Assembly: GCF_947507565.1 (NCBI RefSeq)
Contig: NC_089186.1
Span: forward strand, 1,116,001-1,180,000
Direction of reading: 5' to 3'
DNA from: Oscarella lobularis
Taxonomy: Eukaryota; Porifera; Homoscleromorpha; Homosclerophorida; Oscarellidae
DNA length: 64,000 nucleotides
The position numbers and the translations under genes were made by a program. The notes beneath the pieces were generated by a model. It did not search any database. It worked only from the letters and a program-made list of their open reading frames with translations, and had not been told where the DNA came from. This document shows positions 24,355 through 34,471 of the stretch, in pieces (position 1 is the stretch's first letter; every line of letters starts with the position of its first letter).

Positions 24355-24660
24355 GATCATGTTCGGCCAAAATGTCGTCCATCCTTTGCCGCCGTTTCCG
24401 AATGGCGAAGACGGCGACTTTCGAGTCAAAATGCCTTGAATGGAACGTTGTATCTCGTCGCCGAGAACAGTCGGAGAACTTCCAGCGGAAATACTCGAAA
24501 ACGTGTTGAGCCTCTTTCCCCTTCCCGATCTCCTACTCAATGCTTCATTGACTTGCAAACGATGGAATTCTATCATCTGCAGCGAGAACGTGCGTCAGAG
24601 TCTTGGATCGCTGTCCAACGAAACAGCTTCCATCTGCAACTACGCGGACATGTAGTCTCT
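24355..24660 (+). CDS. F-box domain ORF, copy 2
   Basis: The frame starting at 24440 encodes 71 residues: MERCISSPRTVGELPAEILE, VLSLFPLPDLLLNASLTCKR, WNSIICSENV. ELPxEIL, LPDLLxAS and CKRWN are the hallmarks of an F-box, the Skp1-binding motif of SCF ubiquitin ligases. No substrate-binding domain follows within the frame; a short open stretch continues to 24655. The unit (F-box divergent from a DUF3472 start) is a duplicate of 21.5-22.0 kb. It may be the first exon of a longer gene or a fragment. Confidence 0.55.
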
Positions 24661-24699
24661 CATCGAATACCCGATAGGCATGGGGCCGCATGACCTCTA

Positions 24700-24890
24700 A
24701 TGATGGCGTCGAAGAAAGACGTGAGCTCTTCGGCTGATCTTGAAGAAAGGAGACAACTATACGGCAGCGTGACGGAAGACATTTCGGTCACGGACATGCA
24801 CAATCGTGAACTGAAAGAGCATCGCATCTATCAGTATGCGGAGAGCACTACATGACGAACGGTCATGCTCCAGATATAAACTAACGGCGA
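24700..24890 (+). pseudogene. DUF3472 fragment with internal deletion
   Basis: Starts MASKKDVSSSADLEERRQ, the same shifted-frame beginning as the gene at 21.5 kb, and then jumps to the ATGACGAACGG sequence of the YFMTNG motif at about 24853. This is the same kind of internal loss as the copy at 15.8-16.1 kb. Not functional. Confidence 0.55.
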
Positions 24891-24959
24891 CGCTTCAAAA
24901 ACGATAAAATTTTAATTAGGTGGTTTCTTCACTTTCTTGCCAACACTGTTAAATTGCTA

Positions 24960-27340
24960 GTGGACGCGTGACCCCAAATGGGAGTTTAGAAGTCTGCCAC
25001 TATGCTAAGCTAGTTTAGGTGTTAGGGAAACGCTTCTTATAGGTGTTTGCCAAAACGCTTTCTTGGAGTTGCGCAAACCTCCAAAGGGTGTTGCTTAGAA
25101 CAACTTTGAGGTTGTGCAAACTACCTCGCTGGTACTGCAGCCTCCTAAACGCAGTTTAAATCCGGTGATGGAGTTTTTACTTTTTATTTACTTAAATCTT
25201 CATTTAAAAAATAATAGCTGTTTTTAAAACAGACCCTATTTCTAAAACTGTACGCGCACTCATTCTAATTTATACATGCTTTCTAAAATAATGATTTTCC
25301 TTACAAGGCATGCAAATGAACTATTTGAATGAGCATTCCTGATATTTTTCCCGCCTAAACAATCTGATATTTCTTCTCTTCCCTGATACGTCTAGAAATG
25401 AAAAATAATACAGAACGATTTCTTCTCTTCGTAGAAATTTTACCAACCAAGATTTTTTGTTTTCCAATTCTGCTTCACATTTTGCAAATAGCACTAAAAC
25501 ATACAAAAATTATTGTGAGATTTCAACAGTAAATATACAGGGACTAACCTGTCAGACATTCATTTGAAATGAGTCATTTCAAGAATGTTTTTGTCGCAGC
25601 CGAGCAGAAATTAGATTAGGACAACTAAAAATTTACCATCATTAATTATACGCTAAATTATTTCTTGTATTATTTGAAAAAAAAGACGTAACCACTGAAA
25701 GAGAAAAATAATTACATAAACAATGCTTCAAACAAATATCTTTACCGATAACTGCAACTTCATTAAAATAATTCCTAAAAAAATTTACAATTATACATTA
25801 TTAAACAGAGTCTTATGCATTGAAAAAGAGAAAGTCGTTTGTCAAAAATACCATGTTATCGCATCCAACCTAAAGAAAGACATCTTTTATTACACAGTAG
25901 CGAAATTTCTACCTCTAGCAAAATATGTTTTGAAATTTAAAAATAATATTGAATGTAACACTACAAAATTCTCAGATCTCCTTGTCACCACTCTTCTGCT
26001 TAGCAGTCGAGCATACAGGTTCTGATCGAGTTCATTAGCAAACGTTAGTCTATAATTGGTAAATGACTTTGTCCACATTTCCATGTCACCACTCATCTGC
26101 AAGCAGTTGAGCATACAGGATCTTTTGGAAAGCCATAATTTTGTACCTCTAGCAAAATGTTTTGAAATTTAAAAAATTCAATGTAACACTGCCAAATTCT
26201 CAGATTTCCTCCGTGTCACCACTCTTCTGCTTAGCAGTCGAGCATACAGGTTCTGATCGAGTTCATTAGTAAACTTTAGTCTATAAATGACTTTCCACAT
26301 TTCCATGTCACCACTCATCTGCAAGCAGTTGAGCATACAGGATCTTTTGGAAAGCCGTAATTTGTTTAGTCCCGCGCATGCGTTCTGTTCGGAGATCTCC
26401 TTGTCGCCACTCGACGGCAAATAAAGCCAATCGAGCATACAGGAACCGATCTCGAGCAGAGGGCCATGCATGAACTACATCATACTAACAAAAGTTAGCT
26501 TTTTGCGGCTGTATGCGCTAGAAATCTAAAGATGAAGCTGCATACCTGTTTGCAGGTGTGAACGTTGCTGTGCAACATTCGCACCTTCTTTTAGGTATTT
26601 GCTTCTATCTGCTTTCTACCATTACTTTTTTGCAGTTACAAAGCATTAAATCGAGTCGTATTAAGGCCTACGGTTCCAAACTACGCAATGCGAAGTTTGT
26701 CGTGCGTAAAAGTGTGCATGAAAGACCGGGGTACTATTGGTCGTATTCTATTGATCATGCATTTCTCTAGAGATACTCTTACCTCGCGGTGTCTTTGGAG
26801 AAAGTTCAGGCGATGAGTGCCATCCACGCACGATCGACTGTCTGCGACCACAAATGTAATGAAATAGCGTGCGTTACTTTTAATTCTAGTCAAAAGCAGA
26901 ATCGGTCGTTTGCCTCACTAAACACAGACGAATATATCAAACGCTTCTTTTGGAGCCAGATCGAGCAACGCACTTTCTTTCCGTCACGAAATCGCGGTTG
27001 TAGATCATGCAAAGATATAGAGGCAAAAACCATCCCAAACTTCGGGTTTAGGGAACACCAAAGTGCGGACGAGCACTAACAAGGTGCAACCAGGCACTTT
27101 GCATGAGAGTGATAAGGAAGACCTCCAGGTGTTAGTTCTCAGAGTGTCAGGCCAACTCAGTATAAGGGCTCAGGAGACTAGCTCAATTTACAGTGAAGAG
27201 CACTCTAGGAAGGCTGCGTGCACAATTCGTGATTGAAATCTACAGGCAAAGTCACACGTTTAGATGAATGCAATTCACTTCACCCCAAACTGTGATCTAC
27301 CATACATTTATATCACCGTTATGTAGTTTCGCTCTCCTAA
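24960..27340. other. AT-rich stretch without a recognisable gene
   Basis: Positions 25180-25900 are AT-rich with no supported gene. 25910-26370 hold two tandem units (listed separately). 26500-27070 contain short open frames without domain signals. 27190-27340 matches 16180-16320 and is the shared 3' flank of the kelch-kinases K and J. Confidence 0.5.
25911..26370. repeat. Two tandem units of about 235 and 220 bp
   Basis: Unit 1 (about 25911-26146) and unit 2 (about 26147-26370) both begin CCTCTAGCAAAAT and end AGGATCTTTTGGAAAGCC. Inside each, a sub-motif GTCACCACTC ... GAGCATACAGG occurs twice; a further diverged copy follows at 26403-26443. On the minus strand the units keep an open frame with repeated phrases (SCMLNCLQMSGDMEMW, NLYARLLSRRVVTRR), so they may descend from a repetitive coding exon. 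Confidence 0.75.
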
Positions 27341-27341
27341 T

Positions 27342-30300
27342 TTATTTTTGGTACCTACAGGTAATAATCTCACCTATGAGATCGCGAGAGCACATTGTCT
27401 CCAACTTGGGTATGATGTCCTCAAAGGTAGGCCGTCGAAACGGACTTGCATGCCAGCATGACTGAGTCAGTTTTATCATGTCTTTGTCGCAATAGATTGG
27501 AAACTCCGGGCGAAGTTCTTCTTCAACGACTCGATCCAAAATATCTCTCACGGTGACGCCCGGCTGAAAGTGATCGACATAAGGATGCTTTGAAGTTTGG
27601 ATTTCCCACAAGGTAATTCCGTAGCTGTAAACGTCCACAGACAAGTCGTAGTCTCGTCCGCGATTAATTTCGGGGGCTCTAAAGAGAGCCGTTCCTACCG
27701 CCCGTGTCCCTCTCGCGATCTCGTGACCTTCAGTGAACTTTGGTACGAGTTTGGTGCATCCCAAATCGGCGACTTTCACGACTCCACGATCATTGATAAG
27801 CAAGTTGTCGCACTTGAGATCTCTATGCATTCATCCGATTGAGTGAAGATGGCGCATACCCTTAGCTGCGTCTATAGCCCATTTGACTTGAAGCTTTAGT
27901 TCCGGTGGCGCGTGGGCGTAGTTAGTGTCCAACTCGTTTCGAACTGATCCTCTTTCCATGTACTCGAGCACGATAAATGGCTTTCCTTCGGAATTTTTAC
28001 CTGTTCCGATGAAGCGGACAATATTTGCGTGAAAAACGGATCGCAATAGTTCGCTTTCGTCATTGAACTCCTTCAATTGTTCGTCAGTGCAATCGTCGGC
28101 TTTAATTTTGAGCACTTTGATAGCGACGATCTGATCACGATACTCGGCACTCCAAACGTCGCCAAATGATTCGCGCCCAATTTCATTCATGAGAACTATT
28201 TCGTCGGTATCAACTGACCATATGTTAGACAACTCCATCAAAGTTTTCCTTGCCTCATTCAGGACAATTCGGGTTTCTAGCAACTGTTCACCTCTGGTCG
28301 ATGCCGCTTTACGATGTTTTCTTATTCGATTACCACAATAGAAAAGAGCAACAAGTAAAAGGGTACCAATCACTGCCCCAAAACCGATAAGAAACTGCGT
28401 AGGATATTGGCAATTCTTTCCTGTATATCCCGCGTCGCAAACGCACAGAGTTGTGTAGTCTGGGCGAATTGAGCATTCCCCATGATAACAGGCGTTCTCG
28501 TTACATTTGCAGTTTTCTAAGGATGTCGACCCGAGCGACGTAGTCATTTCACCGGGGCACTTCACACAATTTCTTGCGCCTGGTTTGTCACTGAACGTTC
28601 CTCGAGGGCACGGACGACACGGAAATTTTTCGAAATCTTCGCTATACATTCCAGGGGAGCAACCTGGTCGAAACATGTAGAAGGACCATTCGCCGAGACT
28701 TCCGTCCTCGTTTATGCGTGAAATCCATGTCACAAGTTTCCGTTTATCAGCCGCAAAGCAAAAGGGGTACTGCTTTATTTTATCGTTTGTTGTTATTTCT
28801 TGTTTCTTGCCACTATTAAGATTAATTATTCGTAGATTATTAGAAGCGCCAGTGCTCACGTCAAATTGATTTGGAGGCTTGAAGAGCTTTGGACATGTTG
28901 AGTATAGAAAAGGTAGCTGCCAATTACTTGGCCTTGCTGAACGCAATTGTCTGCGCGTAGTTTACCTGCCTCAAAAGAAGCCGCACTTTTGTTGATAGTT
29001 ATCTGTGTCACGTCCAAATTACACGACTCATTTTTCAGCCATCCACCGTAAACGTACAACGTGTTGCCTACGACTGACGATTGAATCTCTAGTAGAGAGA
29101 TATACGAGTGCAGTGAAGGATGGAACATGCTGCCTTTAGACGCAGTTGCTAGGCGATTCCACGCAACAGTCATATTAGACGTATATACTGTCAATATCCA
29201 GAGATCGGCAACATTACCTCCTCTGCCACATAGAATCAGTGACGTGTTTTGCCATACCGTCAACGTCGAGTACCGTTGATTCGGGGGTCTATCCTCAGTC
29301 TGCTCCTCCGGAATTGTCCACAATCTTTGACTAACCGTGTAGATCCTTAGCTCGTACTTTGATGTTGCTATTTGTTTTTCTTTTCCAAAAGCAACTAGAT
29401 GGTTGCTGCCGAAACTTGCGACGACCGCATTATAAAAGTCCGGTTCACGTTCATGGTCGTACTGAGTCCACATACTGTTCTTTAGGTCCAGTTTCCAAAA
29501 TTCATTTTCGTTAAGGTTCATGGCGAAGAAATAGTTGCCCACGAAAAGTGCCGTAGAACATGCCGCTTCCCCTTTCCCCATGTTGATAATTATATTAATA
29601 CCGCTGGGTGCCAACTGAGGCGGATATATCGAATCGATAATAACTTTCAATGTCCTTTTCCTGCTTGCGAGCATTGTTTTTATGTTCTCCAGTTGAGTTT
29701 TTCTAATTATCCAAGCTTCCAAGTTTTCTGAATGATTTATTGGTCCCATCAGCAAAACGGCTCCCTCAATGCCAATACCTTGCATGCTGTTAGCGATTGG
29801 GTCAAAACGCACTATATCGTTTCTACCGAACCAGTCACCTAATTTTGAAGTTGTGATACTATTTTTAGCAACGTCGTAGAATGTTGTAGCAGTCTCATTA
29901 TTGTCTAGAAACATTAACACTTTCATATGTGTCAAAAAAACTGCCGCAGTTTGTAACCGATAGAAAGGTGGTGTTTCAGTCAGCGTCCACGTGGATGTGT
30001 TTAAGTCAAATTTCCAAACGCCATCTATCCTTCCACTTATGTATGAAGATTTCGTGTAGCCGCCCAGTACGTACATTTCTTCTTTTATTGAGAAAGATAT
30101 TGGGTTAACTATCGTAGGCGGCCACAGTGATGCAGCCGATTTTTTTGGAACCTTTATCCATTGGTAACGTAGAACGTCGCTATCGTCGACGCATCGCAGC
30201 TCCCACAAATCGTTTGACCATGCACCAGTAGATGCATTTCTTCCGCCGTATACAAAAACCGATTCCTTACAATGGCACGGAGTTTTTTCTCTTGGAACGG

Positions 30301-30834
30301 CGGAAACCGAAAACATATAGACAGAGGGAGAAACAGAAGAAGATAACACAACGGGGTTCATTCTTCCCTGGCACCGTTGAACACCCATGGGTCAATATTT
30401 AGTCTGAGCAAAATTATTTTTGTGAGACAGATTGTTGTCAGCTTGCCGCGCCAGCCTGGTTGCCCCCCGAAGAGGCCAGATATTTCCCCTCGGCTGCTTT
30501 TCAGGAGCATTGCAGGTGTCCACGAATTTGTACCGATGCAGTATATCCAAGAGTCGGTCATTTCTCCTGCTGGCTGACCAATACCGCCGTACATGAGAAC
30601 ACGAGTTAAAACCGACGACGACGCATTTTGACTTCGTTGATAGGTAGCAAGACTAAAAGCTGCTCTCGCGACTGGTCTGCTGCGAGTCCATCCAGAGCTT
30701 AGTCTACACCAATTGCCGATCGGCTCTAGGCAGTCGTCGCCTTTCACGCCAGCAACTTCAGTATCGCCGCCGCTGCCAGTGTGTAAGAGAGATTCACAGA
30801 AGAATATGAAGTAAGCCAAAGTCGCCGGCCGCAT
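27342..30834 (-). pseudogene. Kelch/EGF-like receptor kinase K, broken copy
   Basis: The start at 30834 (MRPATLAYFIFFCESLLHTG) gives a signal peptide. Kelch repeats follow (VLMYGGIGQPAGEMTDSWIY, SVFVYGGRNASTGAWSNDLW, EMYVLGGYTKSSY), then a cysteine-rich block of ephrin-receptor-like type (CRPCPRGTFSDKPGARNCVK), an EGF-like motif (ACYHGECSIRPD ... CVCDAGYTGKNC), a transmembrane segment (FLIGFGAVIGTLLLVALFYC) and a TKL-like kinase (VAIKVLK, HRDLKCDNLL, VADLG for DFG, ALFRAPE). Lesions against J and L: the glycine loop reads IGRESFGDVW (second glycine lost), a 2-nt length change near 28890-28915 shifts the frame, and a TGA at 27833-27831 replaces the CGA arginine codon just before MHRDLK. The frame also changes at about 30360-30440, perhaps at an unseen intron. 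Probably a pseudogene; a kinase-less membrane receptor would be the alternative. Confidence 0.82.
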
Positions 30835-30839
30835 GGTAA

Positions 30840-31367
30840 CATAGCTGCCAACTCTCCCGCTTTAGCGGGAGAACTCCCGCTTTTGAGGCAAAAATTGGCC
30901 TCCCGCCCGCTTTCCAAAAAAAGCAGTTTTTCTCCCGCTTTGGGGACTTCCCTAGATTTGGTTCATTCGCGAAATATTCGGTTATCCAGTGATGTAGTAA
31001 GCACTTTAAAGTAGCAAAAATCAACCTCAAAAATGCATTATGTGGGCGTGGTCTCAAAATTTTTTTTGCGCGCGCATAGCGCGCGCAGCATCCCCTCTCT
31101 AAAATATCTTCCTATGCCACTGAAAGCGTACCGTGACTCCTATATGAGTAGTACTGCAGGAAATACCGGAGAGGAGCAGACTGCGGAGCGTCGAGACTCA
31201 CACGCAGAGACAATCTTTAGCTTTCATTTCTATAACTTAGCCGGATCATTAGATGTAATATTTAATTTAATGTTTTAAAAGCTTGGACTGGTCACACCAG
31301 AAATTTTTTTCGGGGCGTGGCACTCAAAAATCTCCCGCTTTAGCTTGTTCAAAGGTTGGCAGGTATG
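30840..31367. mobile_element. 528-bp non-autonomous DNA transposon next to gene K
   Basis: Ends are inverted repeats: left CATAGCTGCCAAC, right (reverse complement) CATACCTGCCAACC. It is flanked by a 6-bp direct repeat TGGTAA at 30834-30839 and 31368-31373, the expected target-site duplication. Sub-terminal copies of CTCCCGCTTT recur near both ends, as transposase-binding repeats often do. It encodes no protein. The superfamily is not clear from the ends; the 6-bp duplication is unlike Tc1/mariner (2), piggyBac (4) or hAT (8). Confidence 0.82.
31067..31087. repeat. GC-rich palindrome inside the transposon
   Basis: TGCGCGCGC, a 3-base ATA loop and GCGCGCGCA form a perfect short hairpin with alternating purine-pyrimidine arms, which can also adopt left-handed DNA. 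It lies near the middle of the 528-bp element. Confidence 0.7.
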
Positions 31368-31373
31368 TGGTAA

Positions 31374-32609
31374 TTGAAACCTTTGCTCAATGGGGATAGC
31401 TTGCAGTGTCCCCAGCCCTTGGGGAATTTCTAGCCACGTGATGAACAAACTGCCCACATCTTTTAATTGAGCGATGCGGCGAGCCTCACCTGGGCTATTC
31501 ACATGTACAAAGATATGAAAGTCCTTTGATGAACAGATTCAGATTGCGCTGCCTTTATTTATATCCCCTAAGTGTCGACATAGAAGATAAATATTCTCTA
31601 CGGCAGGCAGAAAAGCGCCGATAAATTATCTCACGTAGATGCACCCAGTACGTACAGCATGCGATTTTCTACTTCTCCCGGACGTCGACGACGCTCCACG
31701 TTGTTGGATCGATAAACCCGAATGTTTAGAGTTGAATTTTTGGAACATCCATGAAATGAGTCACCCGTACTTATGGGTCATTTAAAACTAAAAATTCAGA
31801 CTTTTGAAATACACGGTTTTCGAAAACCGAAAATCGGTCTATACCCAAAAACGCGGCTTTTTGCACAGCATGCAATCAATCTCTATGTACGACGCTGCAT
31901 AGAGGCCCGCCCCTAAGCGCATGCCTAAACCATTTGAGACCCCAAAAGAAATACGACGAGGAATCTTTTCATTCATTCTTCCTTCTTTCATGCGGCGTAG
32001 AAATTAATGCCTCACCTAAGCAACTGAATAGGCTAAATAGACAGGTAGCCAATGAAACTGTGAAAGGTATGCCGTTAATTGCCTACCTGGAAAATTAAGG
32101 GGGCCCCTATCTCGAACTGCATCGCCTGGAGAGAGTTAAGAAGGCAAATTTTGATCGCGCCAATATGTCCGGCAGAACCTCAACAAGCATCTTTATCATG
32201 GTCGCACGCAAAATCCGTTACTACGATGAGATTCTGAGCTTCTCGCACAAACGAGGCCCTCGTATGATAATCTTTCGCTTCTCTACGAAAGAGGCCATAG
32301 ATTCAGCTACTTTTGGTTGGCTGAAATCCGATTGTGGCATTGAGACTTCTTCCTAACATCGTGATTTCGAGTTTTTGCTCGTGTTTCCTCTCAGGAGGCC
32401 TCACCTTGTACATCTGGTTTACGGTACTTTGTCTTGCCGTCGCGTCGATTTTCGCTTCATCATCGCCAGGGAGACGGCAGATTGAGCGGCTTTCTGGTCA
32501 CCTAACGCACGTTACAAGCGATTCTTCGCCGACTTCCGTCTCTTCTCTTCCCCGCAAGCAGCGTGGAATTGCTTGTTTAGAGACGCTTAGAGGCTTTTGA
32601 AGTCGAAAA
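31374..32609. other. Strand-switch spacer between K and ROCO relic F
   Basis: The axis where gene direction changes from minus to plus. The right part (about 31960-32609) is the 5' flank of F and is repeated upstream of G (about 40085-40756), with shared stretches such as GCGTAGAAATT ATGCCTCACC and GGGAGACGGCAGATTGAGCGG. A 63-codon open frame at 32165-32356 lies in this copied flank, but its counterpart in the G flank is interrupted. Probably promoter and 5' UTR of the ROCO genes. Confidence 0.5.
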
Positions 32610-34120
32610 ATGGCATCGCTAGCTCGTTCTACGATCGATCGATTGACGACGATAATCGAAAAGCAAAATTACGATGAATTGAAGAGTTTTCTGTCTACGG
32701 AAAAAGGATTTCCATCTGAGCAGGTATTGAAAAGTCGCGTTTTTCATCGCTGCACACCATTGTATTACCCTTTTCGCTAGTTAGGCAACGAGGAATTGTC
32801 ATTACTTCACTACGTGGCGGAAAGAGAGTTTGAAAGGGCGGAGGAAGCCGATGAGTGGCTCAGCTATGCGATTGTGCAAAAGAATCAAGTCATTGAGGGG
32901 GAACGAAGAATTGTATGATTACGTTTTTTTGTTAGGCAGAATAATTAATTGAAGCTTTGATACAGTTCGAATTTGTCCCACTTCACTTTGCGTGCAAGTT
33001 GGGAACTATTTTTGGCGTTGAATGGCTCGTCAGTCACAGTGCAAATATCAACGTCAAAGACAGAGTATGACTTGGAATTGTTTTCCGCTAGTTGCACTCA
33101 TCACTCTTTTTAGAATGGACGTACGCCATATTCTGTAGCCTGTGCAAGTTCCGTTGACACTATGAAGAAAATTGTCTGTCTGGAAGAACATGGCTACATT
33201 TTATCACCAGATGATAGTGTAAAGAAATTATATCAACATTCTAACAACAATTACTTTTGATTTATAGCTTTGGGGAGCTGAAAATCAATTTTCGTCATCT
33301 GAAAAGGCGGACGAGATTTTTCATCATCTTGTCAATGAGAAGGGAGTCAGCGTCAACGCTATTGAAGAAACGGTGATTGCCTTATGCGCTTTTGTTTGGT
33401 ACATGTGCAATGTTTGTAATAGAATGAGATGACTCCTCTGCATTCTGCCTGCAATGAGGGAAGCATTTTTGGAGTAAAATGGCTCATGCAGCACCACGCT
33501 GCTATTAATATCGTCACTAAGGTCAGATGATTTCACGTGTTATACTAATATTCTGATTTTTTCTCTTCAGTTTGGACAAACGCCTTTTATTTTTGCGTGT
33601 GGAAGTCTCGTCAATCGTTCAGCAAAAGTTTGCTATTTGGATGAAAAAAGTGCAGACTGTCAAGCAAAAGTTCGCTTGAGATTTTATTTTCTTGCTACAA
33701 ATTCAATAAACACCTTGCCGTCTTTTTCATTCAAAATTGGAAGACGGCTTTGTTTTATGCCACTCGCCCCTCAGAGTGTAAAGATGACGTGAAAGATGTT
33801 CTTCGATATATTGTCATTGAGAAAGGCATTGATATGAATTCTTCTGATAAGGTTGCATTCTTATTATATTTAGCATTTTCGTTTGGCAATTCTATTTTTA
33901 GGAGGGAAGGACCTCCTTATTGGTTATGAACATCCTTCTGTCGACGTCATTCAGCAACTAATTGAATTAGGGGCGGGTGTTCCTGCTAAAGATAGGGTTA
34001 GTTAGGATTCTCATTCCTCACTCGTTCTCTATTCAAATCTTTGCGCAGTACAAACAAAACGCATTGCATCTGGCTTCAAGGGCATATAAGGTGGACAAGT
34101 CAATTATTGGTCTTCGTACA
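32610..34120 (+). pseudogene. ROCO relic F, first ankyrin block
   Basis: Start at 32610 (MASLARSTIDRLTTIIEKQN) and exons 32610-32723, 32781-32912 and later ankyrin exons align one by one with gene G. Damage: the intron after the exon ending near 33673 has lost both borders (TTGAGA in place of GTGAGA, and TTCAAA in place of TTCAGA at about 33733), and about 5 bp are missing in the exon near 33910-33930, where G reads LLVACYDHPS. Homology stops near 34120, before the GTPase exon. Together with the next feature this amounts to a doubled set of ankyrin exons. Confidence 0.78.
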
Positions 34121-34471
34121 TTTTGTAGCCTATGCGCCTGCGCAGGAACAGCTCTTGCATGAGTACTGTACTCGGAGAGTAACGCTGCGCAGTAAGTTGT
34201 ACACTTATAGGCGACGTGATCGAACCATAGATATATAAAAATTTTATATCTATGCTAGAACAGTGATATCGTTTGCTTCGGCTCTTTCACTTCGCGTGAG
34301 TACAAAACAGATTTAATTGATCGTGTGAGCAGAGTCCGAGACAGATGACCTCGTCCACTTACCCTTCGTCCAATCAGTGGCACTGGGTATGTCTATGAGA
34401 GTAACCTCCATCTCGTCGCAGCTCGCGAATGTGTTCTTGGTTTGTTAGAGCGACGACTACTGGCCTGATGC

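Noticed and set aside
27342-30834. K as a working truncated receptor
   Set aside because: Possible, but a frame change before the cysteine-rich region in addition to the stop makes a pseudogene more likely.
32165-32356. 63-codon frame MSGRTSTS in the flank of ROCO F
   Set aside because: The matching flank of G has stops and shifts in this frame, so it is probably not coding.
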